Positions 24,932-33,727 of a DNA stretch of 64,000 nucleotides are shown here, one piece after another; the stretch's first letter is position 1, and every line of letters begins with the position of its first letter. Under the pieces are notes generated by a model, which did not search any database, was not told the DNA's origin, and saw only the letters and a program-made list of their open reading frames with translations. The stretch is taken from assembly GCF_023913755.1 (NCBI RefSeq), contig NZ_JAMXBJ010000049.1:186001-250000 (forward strand). The letters run 5' to 3'. The position numbers were made by a program, and so were the translations under genes. Source of the DNA: Pseudarthrobacter cellobiosi. GTDB lineage: Bacteria > Actinomycetota > Actinomycetes > Actinomycetales > Micrococcaceae.

Positions 24932-25900
24932 TCAGGGGAGGTTGCTGCCCCGCGCCGCAATCCACAGCCCGTACCAGTCGGCCCGGGTCATGGCCTCCGC
25001 CACCCGGGCCGCGTCCGCGCAGGCGGCGATTCTCGCCGGATTCACGGTGCCGATCACAGGCGCAATGCCGGCCGGATGCTTCATCAGCCACCCCAGGAGG
25101 ACGGCCTCCCCCGTGGTGCCGTACTGACCGGCAAGCTCCGCAACCATCGCGGCCGCGGCAGTCTCCGCCGCCGTCGGTATTTCCGGAACTGCCCCCGTGT
25201 ACAACCCCTGCGCCAGCGCACCGTAAGCCTGCACGGTAACGCCGTTGCTGCTGCAGTACTCCAGGGTCCCCTGCGGGAAGCTGTAGTCCAGCGACTCCGG
25301 ATGGTTCACCAGGACCTGGCTCTCCAGCCAGGCCCGCTTCAGCAGGCTCATCTCCAGCTGGTTGGCCACCACGGGCACCTCCAGCCGCTCCTGCAACGCC
25401 TTGATCTGCGCGCCGGACATGTTGGACACCCCTAGCGCCCGTACCTTGCCGTCGGCCAGCAGTTGCCCGACGGCGGCCGCCACCTCCGCCAGGTCCGTCA
25501 GGGGATCCGGGCGATGCAGCAGGAGGACGTCCACATAGTCCGTCTGCAGCCTCTTCAGGCTGCCGTCCACGCGTTCCAGGATGGATTCCCGGCTGAGGTC
25601 ATAGTGTGTGGCCAGCCCGCGTTCGCGCAGCCGGATCCCGCACTTGGTCTGCAGCCGGATCCGGTCACGCAGGCCGGGCGTTGCCGCGAGGACCTCGCCG
25701 AATACTGCCTCGGACTTGCCGCCGCGGTAGATGTCCGCGTGGTCGAACAGCGTGATGCCGGCGTCCAGCGCGGCCTCGACGGCGGCAGCGGCCTCGTCCA
25801 CATGCTGCACCTGATGCGGTTCGTCGGACCAGTTGCCGCCCAGGCCCATGCAGCCGTAGATGAGTTCCTGCGCGGAGGATGGAACGTTGCGTTGGGTCAT
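24932..25900 (-). CDS. Aldo/keto reductase
   Basis: A 322-residue (alpha/beta)8 NADPH-dependent oxidoreductase. Catalytic residues are recognisable: Asp and Tyr in ITLFDHADIYRGGKSE, Lys in IRLQTKCGIR, and His in DVLLLHRPDPL. The C-terminal GTVNPARI motif binds the cofactor phosphate. It resembles the YdhF/oxidoreductase-type AKR group. The substrate is unknown, and a hairpin separates it from the sugar operon, so it is likely independent. Confidence 0.92.
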   Translation of the reverse strand: MTQRNVPSSAQELIYGCMGLGGNWSDEPHQVQHVDEAAAAVEAALDAGITLFDHADIYRGGKSEAVFGEVLAATPGLRDRIRLQTKCGIRLRERGLATHYDLSRESILERVDGSLKRLQTDYVDVLLLHRPDPLTDLAEVAAAVGQLLADGKVRALGVSNMSGAQIKALQERLEVPVVANQLEMSLLKRAWLESQVLVNHPESLDYSFPQGTLEYCSSNGVTVQAYGALAQGLYTGAVPEIPTAAETAAAAMVAELAGQYGTTGEAVLLGWLMKHPAGIAPVIGTVNPARIAACADAARVAEAMTRADWYGLWIAARGSNLP

Positions 25901-25929
25901 TGCTTCACTCTTTCATGAGGGGCAGACGC

Positions 25930-25965
25930 ACAGGTGGCGGGGCCCGGCCGGGCCCCGCCACCTGT
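25930..25965. terminator. 36-bp perfect palindrome ending the alpha-glucoside operon
   Basis: ACAGGTGGCGGGGCCCGG followed directly by its exact complement, with no loop. It lies 16 bases past the stop of the GH13 gene and before the aldo/keto reductase start, so terminator function fits the leftward operon. Confidence 0.75.
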
Positions 25966-25981
25966 TTGATCTTGGGTTATG

Positions 25982-27694
25982 TCAGCGCAGCCAGGCAGTG
26001 CTGTTGGCGCCCAGTTTGCCGTCCGTCAGCGGGGCACTGCTGACCAGGACAGTGCCTGCCGGCAGGTCGACGGCGGCGTCCCCGAAGTTGGTAACGGACT
26101 GCCAGCTACCGGGGCGGCGGAAGTGCAGGACCTCCGGGTTGCCGGTCTCCAGCCACTCCAGCTCCTCGCCGGCCTGCAGTTCGCGGCGCAGCTTCAGGGC
26201 CGTGCGGTACAGCTCCAGGGTGGAGTTGTCGGTGCCGTCCTGCGCCTCCACCGCGTACTTGCTGAACCAGTCCGGCTGCGGCAGGTGCGCGCCGCCGTCG
26301 CCAAAGCCGAAGGAGGTCCCTTCAACCTTCCAGGGCAGGGGCACGCGGCAGCCGTCACGGCCCACCTCAACACCCCTGTTCCGGAAGAACGCGGGGTCCT
26401 GGCGCTCGGAGTCCGGAATCTCCGCCACTTCCTGCAGGCCCAGTTCCTCGCCCTGGTACAGGTAGGCCGACCCGGGCACAGCGAGCATCAGCAAGGTGGC
26501 GGCGCGGGCACGGCGCTCGCCAAGGTCCACGTCGAGTTCCTCCTTGGGGCCGCCGGCCAGCAGCCAGCCCTTGCCGTCCTGGCCCTTGGCGTGCTTCTTG
26601 CCCTTGGACGCCTTGGGCAGGCCGTAGCGCGTGGCATGCCGGACGACGTCGTGGTTTGAGAAAACCCAGGTGGAGGAAGCACCGGTCGCGGCAGCCTCGG
26701 CGAGATTACGGGTGATGATTTCGCGGAAATCCTCGGCATCGAAGTCGGCCTGAAGCAGGTCGAAGTTGAAGGCCTGGCCCAGGCCCTCAGGGCTGGCGTA
26801 GCGGGCGCGGCGGGTGGCGTGCACCCATGCTTCGGCGACGGCGGTGCGTGGCGGGTTGTATTCGTTGAATACCTCGCGCCATTCGACGTAGATGTCGTGC
26901 ACGTCGTCGCGGTCCCAGAACGGGTGCGAGCCGTCGTCGAACCCGTCGGTACCGGTGTTGGCCGCAGTCAGTTCCAGCTTGGAGAGCAGCGGCTCGGTGA
27001 GGTCTTTGGTGAGGGCGTGGGCCACGTCCACGCGGAAGCCGTCCACGCCGCGGTCGGACCAGAAGCGCAGGGTCTTGAGGAAGTCATCGCGGACCTCGCG
27101 GCTGGACCAGTTCAGGTCCGGCTGCTCCTTGGCGAAGATGTGCATGTACCACTGGCCGGGGGTGCCGTCCGGCTCGGTGATGCGTTCCCAGGCCGGTCCG
27201 CCGAAGACGGAGTCCCAGTCCGACGGCGGGAATTCGCCGTTGGGTCCTTTGCCGTCACGGAAGATGTAGCGCTCACGCGCGGTGGAACCCTTCGGCGAGG
27301 CGAGCGCCTCCTTGAACCATTCGTGCCGGTTCGAAGAGTGGTTGGGGACGATGTCGGCGATCAGCTTGATGCCGGCGGCGTGCAGCGCCTTGGCCATCTC
27401 GTCGAAGTCCGCCAGCGTGCCCAGCTTGGGGTCCACGTCGCGGTAGTCGTCCACATCGTAGCCGCCGTCGGCCAGGGCTGACGGGTAGAACGGGCTGAGC
27501 CATACGGCGTCGATCCCCAGTTCCTTCAGGTACGGGACCTTGGCCGTGATGCCCTTGATGTCACCCATGCCGTCACCGTCTGAATCGGCGAAGCTGCGCG
27601 GATAGATCTGGTAGACCGCGGCCTGGCGCCACCAGTTGGGATCGGCCAGACGGTCGGAATCGGACAGGGTTGCCAGCGTGGCAGTGGTGGACAA
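25982..27694 (-). CDS. GH13 alpha-glucosidase
   Basis: A 570-residue (beta/alpha)8 glycoside hydrolase of the oligo-1,6-glucosidase/alpha-glucosidase subfamily. Catalytic nucleophile Asp223 is in GFRVDVAH, acid/base Glu288 in AVAEAW, and the transition-state Asp349 in FSNHDV. The GDGMGDIKGI segment and YYQIYPRSF-like opening are typical. It cleaves terminal alpha-glucose units from disaccharides or short oligosaccharides imported by the ABC transporter encoded upstream. Start appears to be TTG at 27694, with AAAAGGA ahead of it. Confidence 0.93.
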   Translation of the reverse strand: MSTTATLATLSDSDRLADPNWWRQAAVYQIYPRSFADSDGDGMGDIKGITAKVPYLKELGIDAVWLSPFYPSALADGGYDVDDYRDVDPKLGTLADFDEMAKALHAAGIKLIADIVPNHSSNRHEWFKEALASPKGSTARERYIFRDGKGPNGEFPPSDWDSVFGGPAWERITEPDGTPGQWYMHIFAKEQPDLNWSSREVRDDFLKTLRFWSDRGVDGFRVDVAHALTKDLTEPLLSKLELTAANTGTDGFDDGSHPFWDRDDVHDIYVEWREVFNEYNPPRTAVAEAWVHATRRARYASPEGLGQAFNFDLLQADFDAEDFREIITRNLAEAAATGASSTWVFSNHDVVRHATRYGLPKASKGKKHAKGQDGKGWLLAGGPKEELDVDLGERRARAATLLMLAVPGSAYLYQGEELGLQEVAEIPDSERQDPAFFRNRGVEVGRDGCRVPLPWKVEGTSFGFGDGGAHLPQPDWFSKYAVEAQDGTDNSTLELYRTALKLRRELQAGEELEWLETGNPEVLHFRRPGSWQSVTNFGDAAVDLPAGTVLVSSAPLTDGKLGANSTAWLR

Positions 27695-27744
27695 AGGATG
27701 ATCCTTTTCTCTTGTTTGCGTTGTTCTTGGGTGGATAAGTCTGG

Positions 27745-28629
27745 CTATTTAACGGCCCCGCGCATGACTCCGGACAGTACCCAACGTTGGGCCAGGATGT
27801 AAACCACCAATGTGGGTGCCATGGCCATCAGGTAGGACGCGAACGCGAGGCTGTAGTTGGTGTTGAACTCGCCCTGGAACAGCATTTGGACCACGGGGAG
27901 GGTCTGCAGGGCCGGGTCGGCGATCATCATCTGCGGCAGCAGGAAGTCGTTCCACGAGCCCAGGAAGGCGAAGATGCCCACCGTGGCGTTCATGGGGGCC
28001 AGCAGCGGGAAAATGATCTTGCGGAACACCTGCCAGGTGGTGGCACCGTCCATCCGGGCCGATTCCTCCAGCTCCACCGGGATGGAGCGGACGAACGCGA
28101 TGTACAGCAGCGCGTTGAACGAGATTCCGCCCAGCACGTGCAGGAAGACGACGCCGGCCGGGTTGTCCAGGCCGAGCAATGCCGTCTGCTTGATCAGCGG
28201 CAGGATGATCACCGGGAACGGAATGAACATGGCGGACAGAAGGTACACAAAGGAGCCGCGGAAGAATCGGTGGTTCCAGTTCCGCGCGATGGCGTAGGCA
28301 ACCAGCGAGCTACAGGCCAACGAGCCCAGGACGCTGAAGACGGTGACGAATGCCGTGGACATAAAGGCCCGGGGGAAGTTCGTGGCAACATATGCCTCTG
28401 CGAAGTTCTCCCAGTTCAGCGGGTTCGGCCAGGCAAGCCCGGTCCCGGTGCCGATCTGGTCCGGTGTTTTCAGCGCCATGGCCACGGTGAAGTACAGCGG
28501 AAGCAGGACAGTCAGCGAGGCCACCAGCATCAGGGCGGTGAGCCACCAGTTGATCTTGAAGCCCTCGCGGCCGGACGGGCGTCTTGTGAGGACGCGGGCG
28601 CTGCGCTGTGGAAGTAGTGATGAGGTCAT
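27745..28629 (-). CDS. Carbohydrate ABC transporter permease (MalG-type)
   Basis: A 294-residue six-helix permease of the CUT1 family. The EAA loop that contacts the ATPase is visible as ELEESARMDGATTWQVFRKI. ATG at 28629 shares one base with the stop of the upstream permease (TAATG). No ATPase gene is present in the operon, so a shared MsiK-type ATPase encoded elsewhere must energise it; this is usual in actinobacteria. Confidence 0.93.
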   Translation of the reverse strand: MTSSLLPQRSARVLTRRPSGREGFKINWWLTALMLVASLTVLLPLYFTVAMALKTPDQIGTGTGLAWPNPLNWENFAEAYVATNFPRAFMSTAFVTVFSVLGSLACSSLVAYAIARNWNHRFFRGSFVYLLSAMFIPFPVIILPLIKQTALLGLDNPAGVVFLHVLGGISFNALLYIAFVRSIPVELEESARMDGATTWQVFRKIIFPLLAPMNATVGIFAFLGSWNDFLLPQMMIADPALQTLPVVQMLFQGEFNTNYSLAFASYLMAMAPTLVVYILAQRWVLSGVMRGAVK

Positions 28630-29567
28630 TACAGTGATACCCCCCGGCGCTGGATGAGGCGCAGCTGGATGACGGAGATCAGCAAAGTGATCAGGAAGTA
28701 GATGACCGCGTTGGCCATCTGGTAGGAATAGTCGCCACCCGTGAAGCCGGAGAAGATGCGCATGGCCACTGACTGGGTTGCCATGCCGGGTCCGCCGCCT
28801 GTGAGGCCCACGATGATCTCGTAGGTCCCCAGGAATCCCTTGAAGCCGAGGATCACATTGATGACGAGATAACCGAGGATGAGGGGCAGGGTGAGGCTGA
28901 GGAACTGCCGGAAACTGCCTGCTCCGTCCAGGTCCGCGGCTTCGTAGACTTCGGCGGGCACGCTCTGGAGACCCGCGAGGTAAATGATGGTCGCCCCGGG
29001 CGCAGCCTGCCACACCGTGACCAGGACAATGGCCAGCCAGGCGAGGTTTTCGTTGGCCAGGATGCTGGTGGCAAGCGGCGTTAAGCCGAACCGTTCAGCG
29101 AGCACCGGCAGGGTGTTGGAGAACAGGTAGTTGAAGACAAACGACACCACCAGGGCTGAGAGCACCATGGGGATGAAGAACACGGTGCGGATGCCGGTGC
29201 GCCACTTGATTTTCGCATTCAGTCCAAGGGCGATGGCCAGGGCCACGATATTGACCACCACGGTGGTGGTCAGGGCAAAGACGAACGTGAATATGTAGGA
29301 CTGCAGGATTGCCGGGTCCTTGAAGATGTTGACGTAGTTGGACAGTCCGATGAACTTCCAGTCACCGTAGCCTGCGTAGTTGGTAAGGCTGAAGAACACA
29401 CCAACCAGCGCTGGCAGGGTGATGAAGAAGGCGAAAAGCGCCAGGACCGGCACTACCATCCAGTAGTAGGTGGGGTCGATCCGGCGCTTGGACCGGACAG
29501 CGGGCGCACGGGCGGGGTCGTTGTGCGCGGCCGGGGTTGTCTCAGCCGGCAGGGCAGTTGCGGTCAT
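28629..29567 (-). CDS. Carbohydrate ABC transporter permease (MalF-type)
   Basis: A 312-residue CUT1 permease with six helices; the first hydrophobic segment is YYWMVVPVLALFAFFITLPA. The EAA loop appears as VYEAADLDGAGSFRQF. ATG at 29567 is chosen because AGGAG lies seven bases upstream; an earlier in-frame ATG at 29594 overlaps the binding-protein stop but lacks such a site. It forms the channel with the next permease. Confidence 0.92.
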   Translation of the reverse strand: MTATALPAETTPAAHNDPARAPAVRSKRRIDPTYYWMVVPVLALFAFFITLPALVGVFFSLTNYAGYGDWKFIGLSNYVNIFKDPAILQSYIFTFVFALTTTVVVNIVALAIALGLNAKIKWRTGIRTVFFIPMVLSALVVSFVFNYLFSNTLPVLAERFGLTPLATSILANENLAWLAIVLVTVWQAAPGATIIYLAGLQSVPAEVYEAADLDGAGSFRQFLSLTLPLILGYLVINVILGFKGFLGTYEIIVGLTGGGPGMATQSVAMRIFSGFTGGDYSYQMANAVIYFLITLLISVIQLRLIQRRGVSL

Positions 29568-29593
29568 GGGGGCTCCTGGGATCGGGGTGGGCA

Positions 29594-30883
29594 TCAGACC
29601 GCTGTCCGCTCGGCGACGCGGCGCCATTCGTCGTCGACCGTGGTCAGGAACTGTTCACCGTTCTTGTTGAAGACGAAGGACTGGATGTAGTTGTTCATGG
29701 GGACCGACGGCGGGAAGTATGTTCCGGCGCCCTGGTAGTAGCGGCCTTCGGCCACGTGGGCGGCAACACCGCGGAGATGGGGGTTGCTCACGGCAGGGGC
29801 ACCCAGCAGCGGAGAGAACGCTGCGTTCTTCTCGTTGTACGTGTTGACCACAGACGGTTCCAGCAGGTAGTTGAGGAACCTCTCCGCAGCGGCCCTTTTC
29901 CGCGTGTTCCGGGTGATGGAGAGTGCCATGTCCACGTTGACGCGCACCTTGGTCTGGTCCGGGTCGTTGGTGACCGGCAGCGGAAAGGTGCCCAGCTTGA
30001 TGTCCTTGTTGGCCTGAACCAGCTGGGAGAGCGCCCACGGCCCCTGCAGATACATGGCGGCCTGGCCCTTGCCGAAGGCGGCATTTCCGTCAGAGTAGTT
30101 CTTGCTGGCCGCCCCGTTCTGTGAGTAGGACGCAAGCTGCAGGATTTTTGGCAGCGAGGAGCGGTAGTGATTGCTGAATGACTCGGGGGCGGACTGCGGG
30201 ATGTTGGCGCCCTTGGCCATAAGGTCTCTGAAGAACCCGCCCACGTCCAGCATTCCGCCGGTGACGTAGTCGAAGGCGCCCTGGCGGAGGGTCCAGGCGT
30301 CCTTGAACGTCCCGTAGATCGGTGTGATTCCAGCTGCCTTGAAAGTCTCACACGCGGCGATGAAGGCGTCCCATGTGGTTGGCACAGCCACACCGTGGGC
30401 TGCGAAGGTGTCCCGGTTGTAGATGACCCCGGCCGCGGCAATGGAAAACGGCAGGGCGCTGGTTTCGTTCCCGTTGTATTGTCCCCAGGAACTGATGAGG
30501 TCCTGGAACTTCGGATCGATGGTCTTGGCTACGGGAAGACCGGACAGGTCGGCGAAGATTCCCTTCCGGACGAACTCAGCCGTTTCGGTCGCGAACCCCC
30601 GGGTCACGACGTCGGGCGGATCGTTGCGGACCAGGCCGGGGACGAAGTTGCCCTCATTGAAGTCCTGGATGACCCGGAGATCCGGGTTCAGGGCTTCGAA
30701 GTTTTTGATCACCTGGTTGAAGTAGCCCACCACCTCCGGCTTGTTCTGCATAAACCGCAGGGTGGTGACGCCGGACTGCTGCCCTGTGCCGGCGGCGCAG
30801 CCGGTGAGGGGAAGGAAGGCGGCTGCGCCGGCCAGGCCGGCCGCGCGGAACAGCGAGCGCCTGCTGGGCAGTGTTGCGGCCAT
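29594..30883 (-). CDS. Carbohydrate ABC transporter substrate-binding lipoprotein
   Basis: A 429-residue extracellular binding protein. From ATG 30883 it opens with a twin-arginine-like lipoprotein signal, SRRSLFRAAGLAGAAAFLPL, followed by lipobox LTGC. The body is a type 1 CUT1-family fold (FMQNKPEVVGYFNQVIKNFE). Ligand is probably an alpha-glucoside, inferred from the GH13 gene at the end of the operon. The start has only a weak ribosome site; a short upstream reading frame ending eight bases earlier may couple its translation. Confidence 0.93.
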   Translation of the reverse strand: MAATLPSRRSLFRAAGLAGAAAFLPLTGCAAGTGQQSGVTTLRFMQNKPEVVGYFNQVIKNFEALNPDLRVIQDFNEGNFVPGLVRNDPPDVVTRGFATETAEFVRKGIFADLSGLPVAKTIDPKFQDLISSWGQYNGNETSALPFSIAAAGVIYNRDTFAAHGVAVPTTWDAFIAACETFKAAGITPIYGTFKDAWTLRQGAFDYVTGGMLDVGGFFRDLMAKGANIPQSAPESFSNHYRSSLPKILQLASYSQNGAASKNYSDGNAAFGKGQAAMYLQGPWALSQLVQANKDIKLGTFPLPVTNDPDQTKVRVNVDMALSITRNTRKRAAAERFLNYLLEPSVVNTYNEKNAAFSPLLGAPAVSNPHLRGVAAHVAEGRYYQGAGTYFPPSVPMNNYIQSFVFNKNGEQFLTTVDDEWRRVAERTAV

Positions 30884-30891
30884 GACGCCGT

Positions 30892-30972
30892 TCACAGCGC
30901 CTGGGCCGACGTACGGGAGTGGCGGGGAGGGGTCTGTGGTGAAGGCGGGCAGTGCTTCGGGATGCGGTTCAC
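30892..30972 (-). other. Possible 26-codon leader reading frame upstream of the binding-protein gene
   Basis: GTG at 30972 is preceded by AAAGGAG at ideal spacing, far better than the site of the real gene. The frame reads 26 codons, stops with TGA at 30892-30894, and ATG 30883 follows after eight bases. It may be a leader peptide for translational coupling; no homology is claimed. Confidence 0.3.
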
Positions 30973-31062
30973 GGTTGCTCCTTTGCAAAGGCTGAATGAA
31001 GGACTTGGAGAAGGCCGGTGGTCGGCGGCCGTCCGGCCCACCTGGCAAGGGTTGTTTATTTT

Positions 31063-31080
31063 GAATCTAAATTTAGTTTC
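31063..31080. promoter_or_regulatory. ROK operator in the shared divergent promoter
   Basis: GAATCTAAATTTAGTTTC, symmetric at 16 of 18 positions around CTAAATTTAG. On the minus strand it lies between TTGAGA and AAATAA, the -35 and -10 of the sugar operon. On the plus strand it lies between TTGAAT and TATTAT for the ROK gene. Occupancy would block both. Confidence 0.65.
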
Positions 31081-31119
31081 TCAAGTATTATGTGGTGCAG
31101 AACACAGGGGGTCAACACC

Positions 31120-32322
31120 ATGTCCGAAATTTCCGTCGCAACGCCCCAGCTACTCAGGCGGGTGAGTGCCGGAGCCGTGCTGGATTTCATGCGGGCTTCG
31201 GAGGCCGTAACGGTCACCGAGGTCATGGAAGCCACCGGACTGACACGGGCCACGGCCATATCAGTGTGCGAGGACCTCATGCACCGCGGCTGGATCCGGG
31301 AGCTGGAAAACCAGCGGGCCTTCGGCGGCTACCAGAAAGGCAGGCCGGCACGGCGGTTCGAGCTCAACGAACGCGCAGGCTACGTTTTGGGCATGGACGT
31401 AGGCGTCTCCAAGGCCACCGTGGTGGTGTCCGACCTTCGCGGAAAGGCGCTCGGCAGGTCCAGCCAGCCCTTCGCGGCAGCGGACATCCCCGCCGAGGAG
31501 CGTATCGTTGTGATTGACCGCACCGCCATGATGGCCCTCCACAGCGTGGGGGCTGCCCCCGAGTCCGTCCTGGCGGTCTGCGCCGGCATTGCGGCGCCGG
31601 TGGACCGTAACGGCGAGGTGCTGGTGACGCAGCACTTCTGGGGACTGTTCGACGTCGGCCTGAAGGCCGCCCTACGGGACCGGCGGGGCTGGACGGTGCT
31701 GCTGGAAAACGATGCGAACCTGGCCGCCCTGGGCGACCGCTGGCGGGGCGCCGCTGCCGGCGTGGACGACGTCGTGGTCATCCTCGCGAGTGAACGCCTC
31801 GGTTCGGGCGTGATAGACGGCGGACGGCTGCTGCACGGCCGCGGCGGAGGCGCCGGCGAGCTCGCCTTCCTCGACATGCTGGAGGGAGTGGGAGACACCT
31901 ACGGCATCGCCTCACTGGCCAGGAGATGGGCCGCAGAGGCGCTTGCGGGCAAGGCCAAGACGTCGCTCCGGGACTACGCCGCCAAAGGCGCGGAAGCAGA
32001 GCACGTCTTCGCGGCCGCCGCGGACGGCGATGCCGTGGCGCGCGCGATTCTTGAACGCCTGGCCGACAGGATGGCAAGGGTCATCGGGGCCGTCGCCACC
32101 ATGATCAACCCCGAACTCGTGGTCATTGGCGGGGCTGTAGCGAACTCCGCCGGAGTGCTGCTCGAGCCGATCGCCAGGCACCTGGCCAAGTACACCGTCA
32201 CTCCGCCGCGGGTGGCGGTCTCGCCCTTGGGCGATTCAATCGTGACCGTGGGAGCCGTGCGGTGCGCCCTCGACTACGTGGAAAAGAACACCCTGGACCT
32301 GGAGCTCGCGGTTCCGGACTAA
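31120..32322 (+). CDS. ROK-family transcriptional repressor
   Basis: A 400-residue protein with an N-terminal helix-turn-helix (VTEVMEATGLTRATAISVCED) and a ROK sugar-kinase-like domain (YVLGMDVGVSKATVVVSDLRG, LENDANLAALGDRW). The kinase-type Asp is present in the ENDAN motif, but the family's zinc-binding CGxxGC motif near GAGELAF is absent. It should repress the divergent alpha-glucoside operon and itself until sugar binds. ATG at 31120 is chosen because the -10 TATTAT at 31086 places transcription start after an earlier in-frame ATG at 31090. Confidence 0.93.
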   Translation: MSEISVATPQLLRRVSAGAVLDFMRASEAVTVTEVMEATGLTRATAISVCEDLMHRGWIRELENQRAFGGYQKGRPARRFELNERAGYVLGMDVGVSKATVVVSDLRGKALGRSSQPFAAADIPAEERIVVIDRTAMMALHSVGAAPESVLAVCAGIAAPVDRNGEVLVTQHFWGLFDVGLKAALRDRRGWTVLLENDANLAALGDRWRGAAAGVDDVVVILASERLGSGVIDGGRLLHGRGGGAGELAFLDMLEGVGDTYGIASLARRWAAEALAGKAKTSLRDYAAKGAEAEHVFAAAADGDAVARAILERLADRMARVIGAVATMINPELVVIGGAVANSAGVLLEPIARHLAKYTVTPPRVAVSPLGDSIVTVGAVRCALDYVEKNTLDLELAVPD

Positions 32323-32370
32323 GCTGCGTGCCCCAACGGTGTTATTCCAGCGTCGCGGCCGGCCCCTGGG

Positions 32371-33027
32371 CTACGGCTGCGGCTCCAGGGCGGCCGCAAT
32401 CGGAAGTGTACCGTCACGGAATTCGATGGTCCTCCCCGCCGTTTCGGGCAGGTCAAGCACCGCGGCGGCCACACTGGCCGTGTTGCTGCGGGAGGTTGCC
32501 CCGCTGCCGTCCGTTCCGGGGTCCACTTCGATGAGCCCTGTCCCCGGCTGGTCGGTCAGCGTCCCCGGACCCAGGATGGTCCAGGCCAGTGCGGTGCCGC
32601 GCAGGTACTCATCCGCCGCCGCCTTGGCGTCTGCGTAGGCAAAGAAGCTGTTCTCCGCCGGGACGCCATGGTCCGGCCCCGCGCCCAGGTAGGACACCAT
32701 CACATAACGCCCGACGCCGGCCTCCGCCGCCGCGTCCATCGACCGGATGGCCGCGTCCCGGTCCACCGCATAGGTACGTTCCGGGCTTCCTCCCCCGGCC
32801 CCTGCAGACCAGACCACGGCGTCATGGCCCCTGAGGGCATCGGCGATTGCCGCCGTCGTCGAATTCTCAACGTCCAGGACCGACGGCGTAGCGCCGGTAG
32901 CCGCGACGTCGGCGGCATGGTCCGGGTTGCGGATGATGGACGTGACGCTGTGACCTTCGGTTGTAAGAAGCGTGGACAGGTGGAGAGCCACTTTGCCGTG
33001 GCCGCCGATGATAACGATGCTGGTCAT
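32371..33027 (-). CDS. NAD(P)-binding SDR-like protein (atypical, NAD(P)H-binding)
   Basis: A 218-residue Rossmann-fold protein of the atypical short-chain dehydrogenase class (YwnB/BLVRB-like). The dinucleotide motif is IVIIGGHGKVALHLSTLL, with Gly-rich spacing GxxGxxA. The motif VMVSYLG follows the catalytic Ser region and YADAKAAAD holds a Tyr/Lys-like pair. It lies 16 bases after a RibD-type reductase gene and is likely co-transcribed. Substrate unknown. Confidence 0.88.
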   Translation of the reverse strand: MTSIVIIGGHGKVALHLSTLLTTEGHSVTSIIRNPDHAADVAATGATPSVLDVENSTTAAIADALRGHDAVVWSAGAGGGSPERTYAVDRDAAIRSMDAAAEAGVGRYVMVSYLGAGPDHGVPAENSFFAYADAKAAADEYLRGTALAWTILGPGTLTDQPGTGLIEVDPGTDGSGATSRSNTASVAAAVLDLPETAGRTIEFRDGTLPIAAALEPQP

Positions 33028-33043
33028 GACCCCATTCTGCCCC

Positions 33044-33610
33044 TTATGCCCGTGTGCGGTAGCGGAGGTAGACCACGCCGTTTCCAAAGGTGTGCTCTTC
33101 GAGGAGTTCCACCCGCAGGCCCAGCCCGTCCGGCAGGAAGCGCAGGCCTCCTCCCACGGCCACCGGATTGAGGAACATGCGGCATTCGTCCACCAGCCCG
33201 GCGTTGAGCGCCGCAGCGGCCAAGGTGGGGCCGCTGATGCTGACGTGCGCGTCCGTGGCGTTCTTGAGGTCCCGGACGGCGTCGGGAACAAAGGTCCGCT
33301 CGATCCTGGTCTTGGCCGTGGATGCGGCGGTGAGAGTGGTGGAGTAGACAACCTTGTCTGCCCCTTGCCAGATCCGCGCGAAGTCCCGGATGTAGTCCGG
33401 CTGATCGGGGGTATCGAAGGTTTCCCACGCAGACATGACCTGGTACATGCGGCGGCCGAAAAGGTAGGTGCCCACATCGCGTTCGAGATCATTGACGAAC
33501 GTATGGACTTCCTCGTCCGGCTCGCTCCAGCTGAAGTTGCCGTTGCGGTCCGCGACATATCCGTCCAGTGACGCGATTGCTGAGTAGATGAGCCGGCCCA
33601 TGCGGCCCAT
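33044..33610 (-). CDS. Dihydrofolate reductase-fold (RibD C-terminal) protein
   Basis: A 188-residue protein of the RibD_C superfamily, NADPH-binding. It begins GRLIYSAIASLDGYVADRNG, then LFGRRMYQVM, and ends with an RFLPDGL ... YLRYRTRA strand. Members act in drug-like reductions or are of unknown function; a true folate role is unlikely since folA is elsewhere. ATG at 33610 or, three codons on, 33601 are both possible; neither has a clear ribosome site. Confidence 0.88.
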   Translation of the reverse strand: MGRMGRLIYSAIASLDGYVADRNGNFSWSEPDEEVHTFVNDLERDVGTYLFGRRMYQVMSAWETFDTPDQPDYIRDFARIWQGADKVVYSTTLTAASTAKTRIERTFVPDAVRDLKNATDAHVSISGPTLAAAALNAGLVDECRMFLNPVAVGGGLRFLPDGLGLRVELLEEHTFGNGVVYLRYRTRA

Positions 33611-33670
33611 TGTGCCGCCGTCGGCAGCGGATGGGTAGGCTGTAGCGGCCGCGGGGTGCCCGCCCCGCGG

Positions 33671-33727
33671 TGAGGGGTGAGGTTTCAGCGCTTCGGGCGG
33701 CCGTTAGCGTCGAAACCTCACCCCTCA
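33671..33727. terminator. 16-bp-arm hairpin overlapping the yidC stop codon
   Basis: TGAGGGGTGAGGTTTC (33671-33686) pairs exactly with GAAACCTCACCCCTCA (33712-33727). The right arm contains the yidC stop codon. It probably terminates yidC transcription. Confidence 0.65.
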
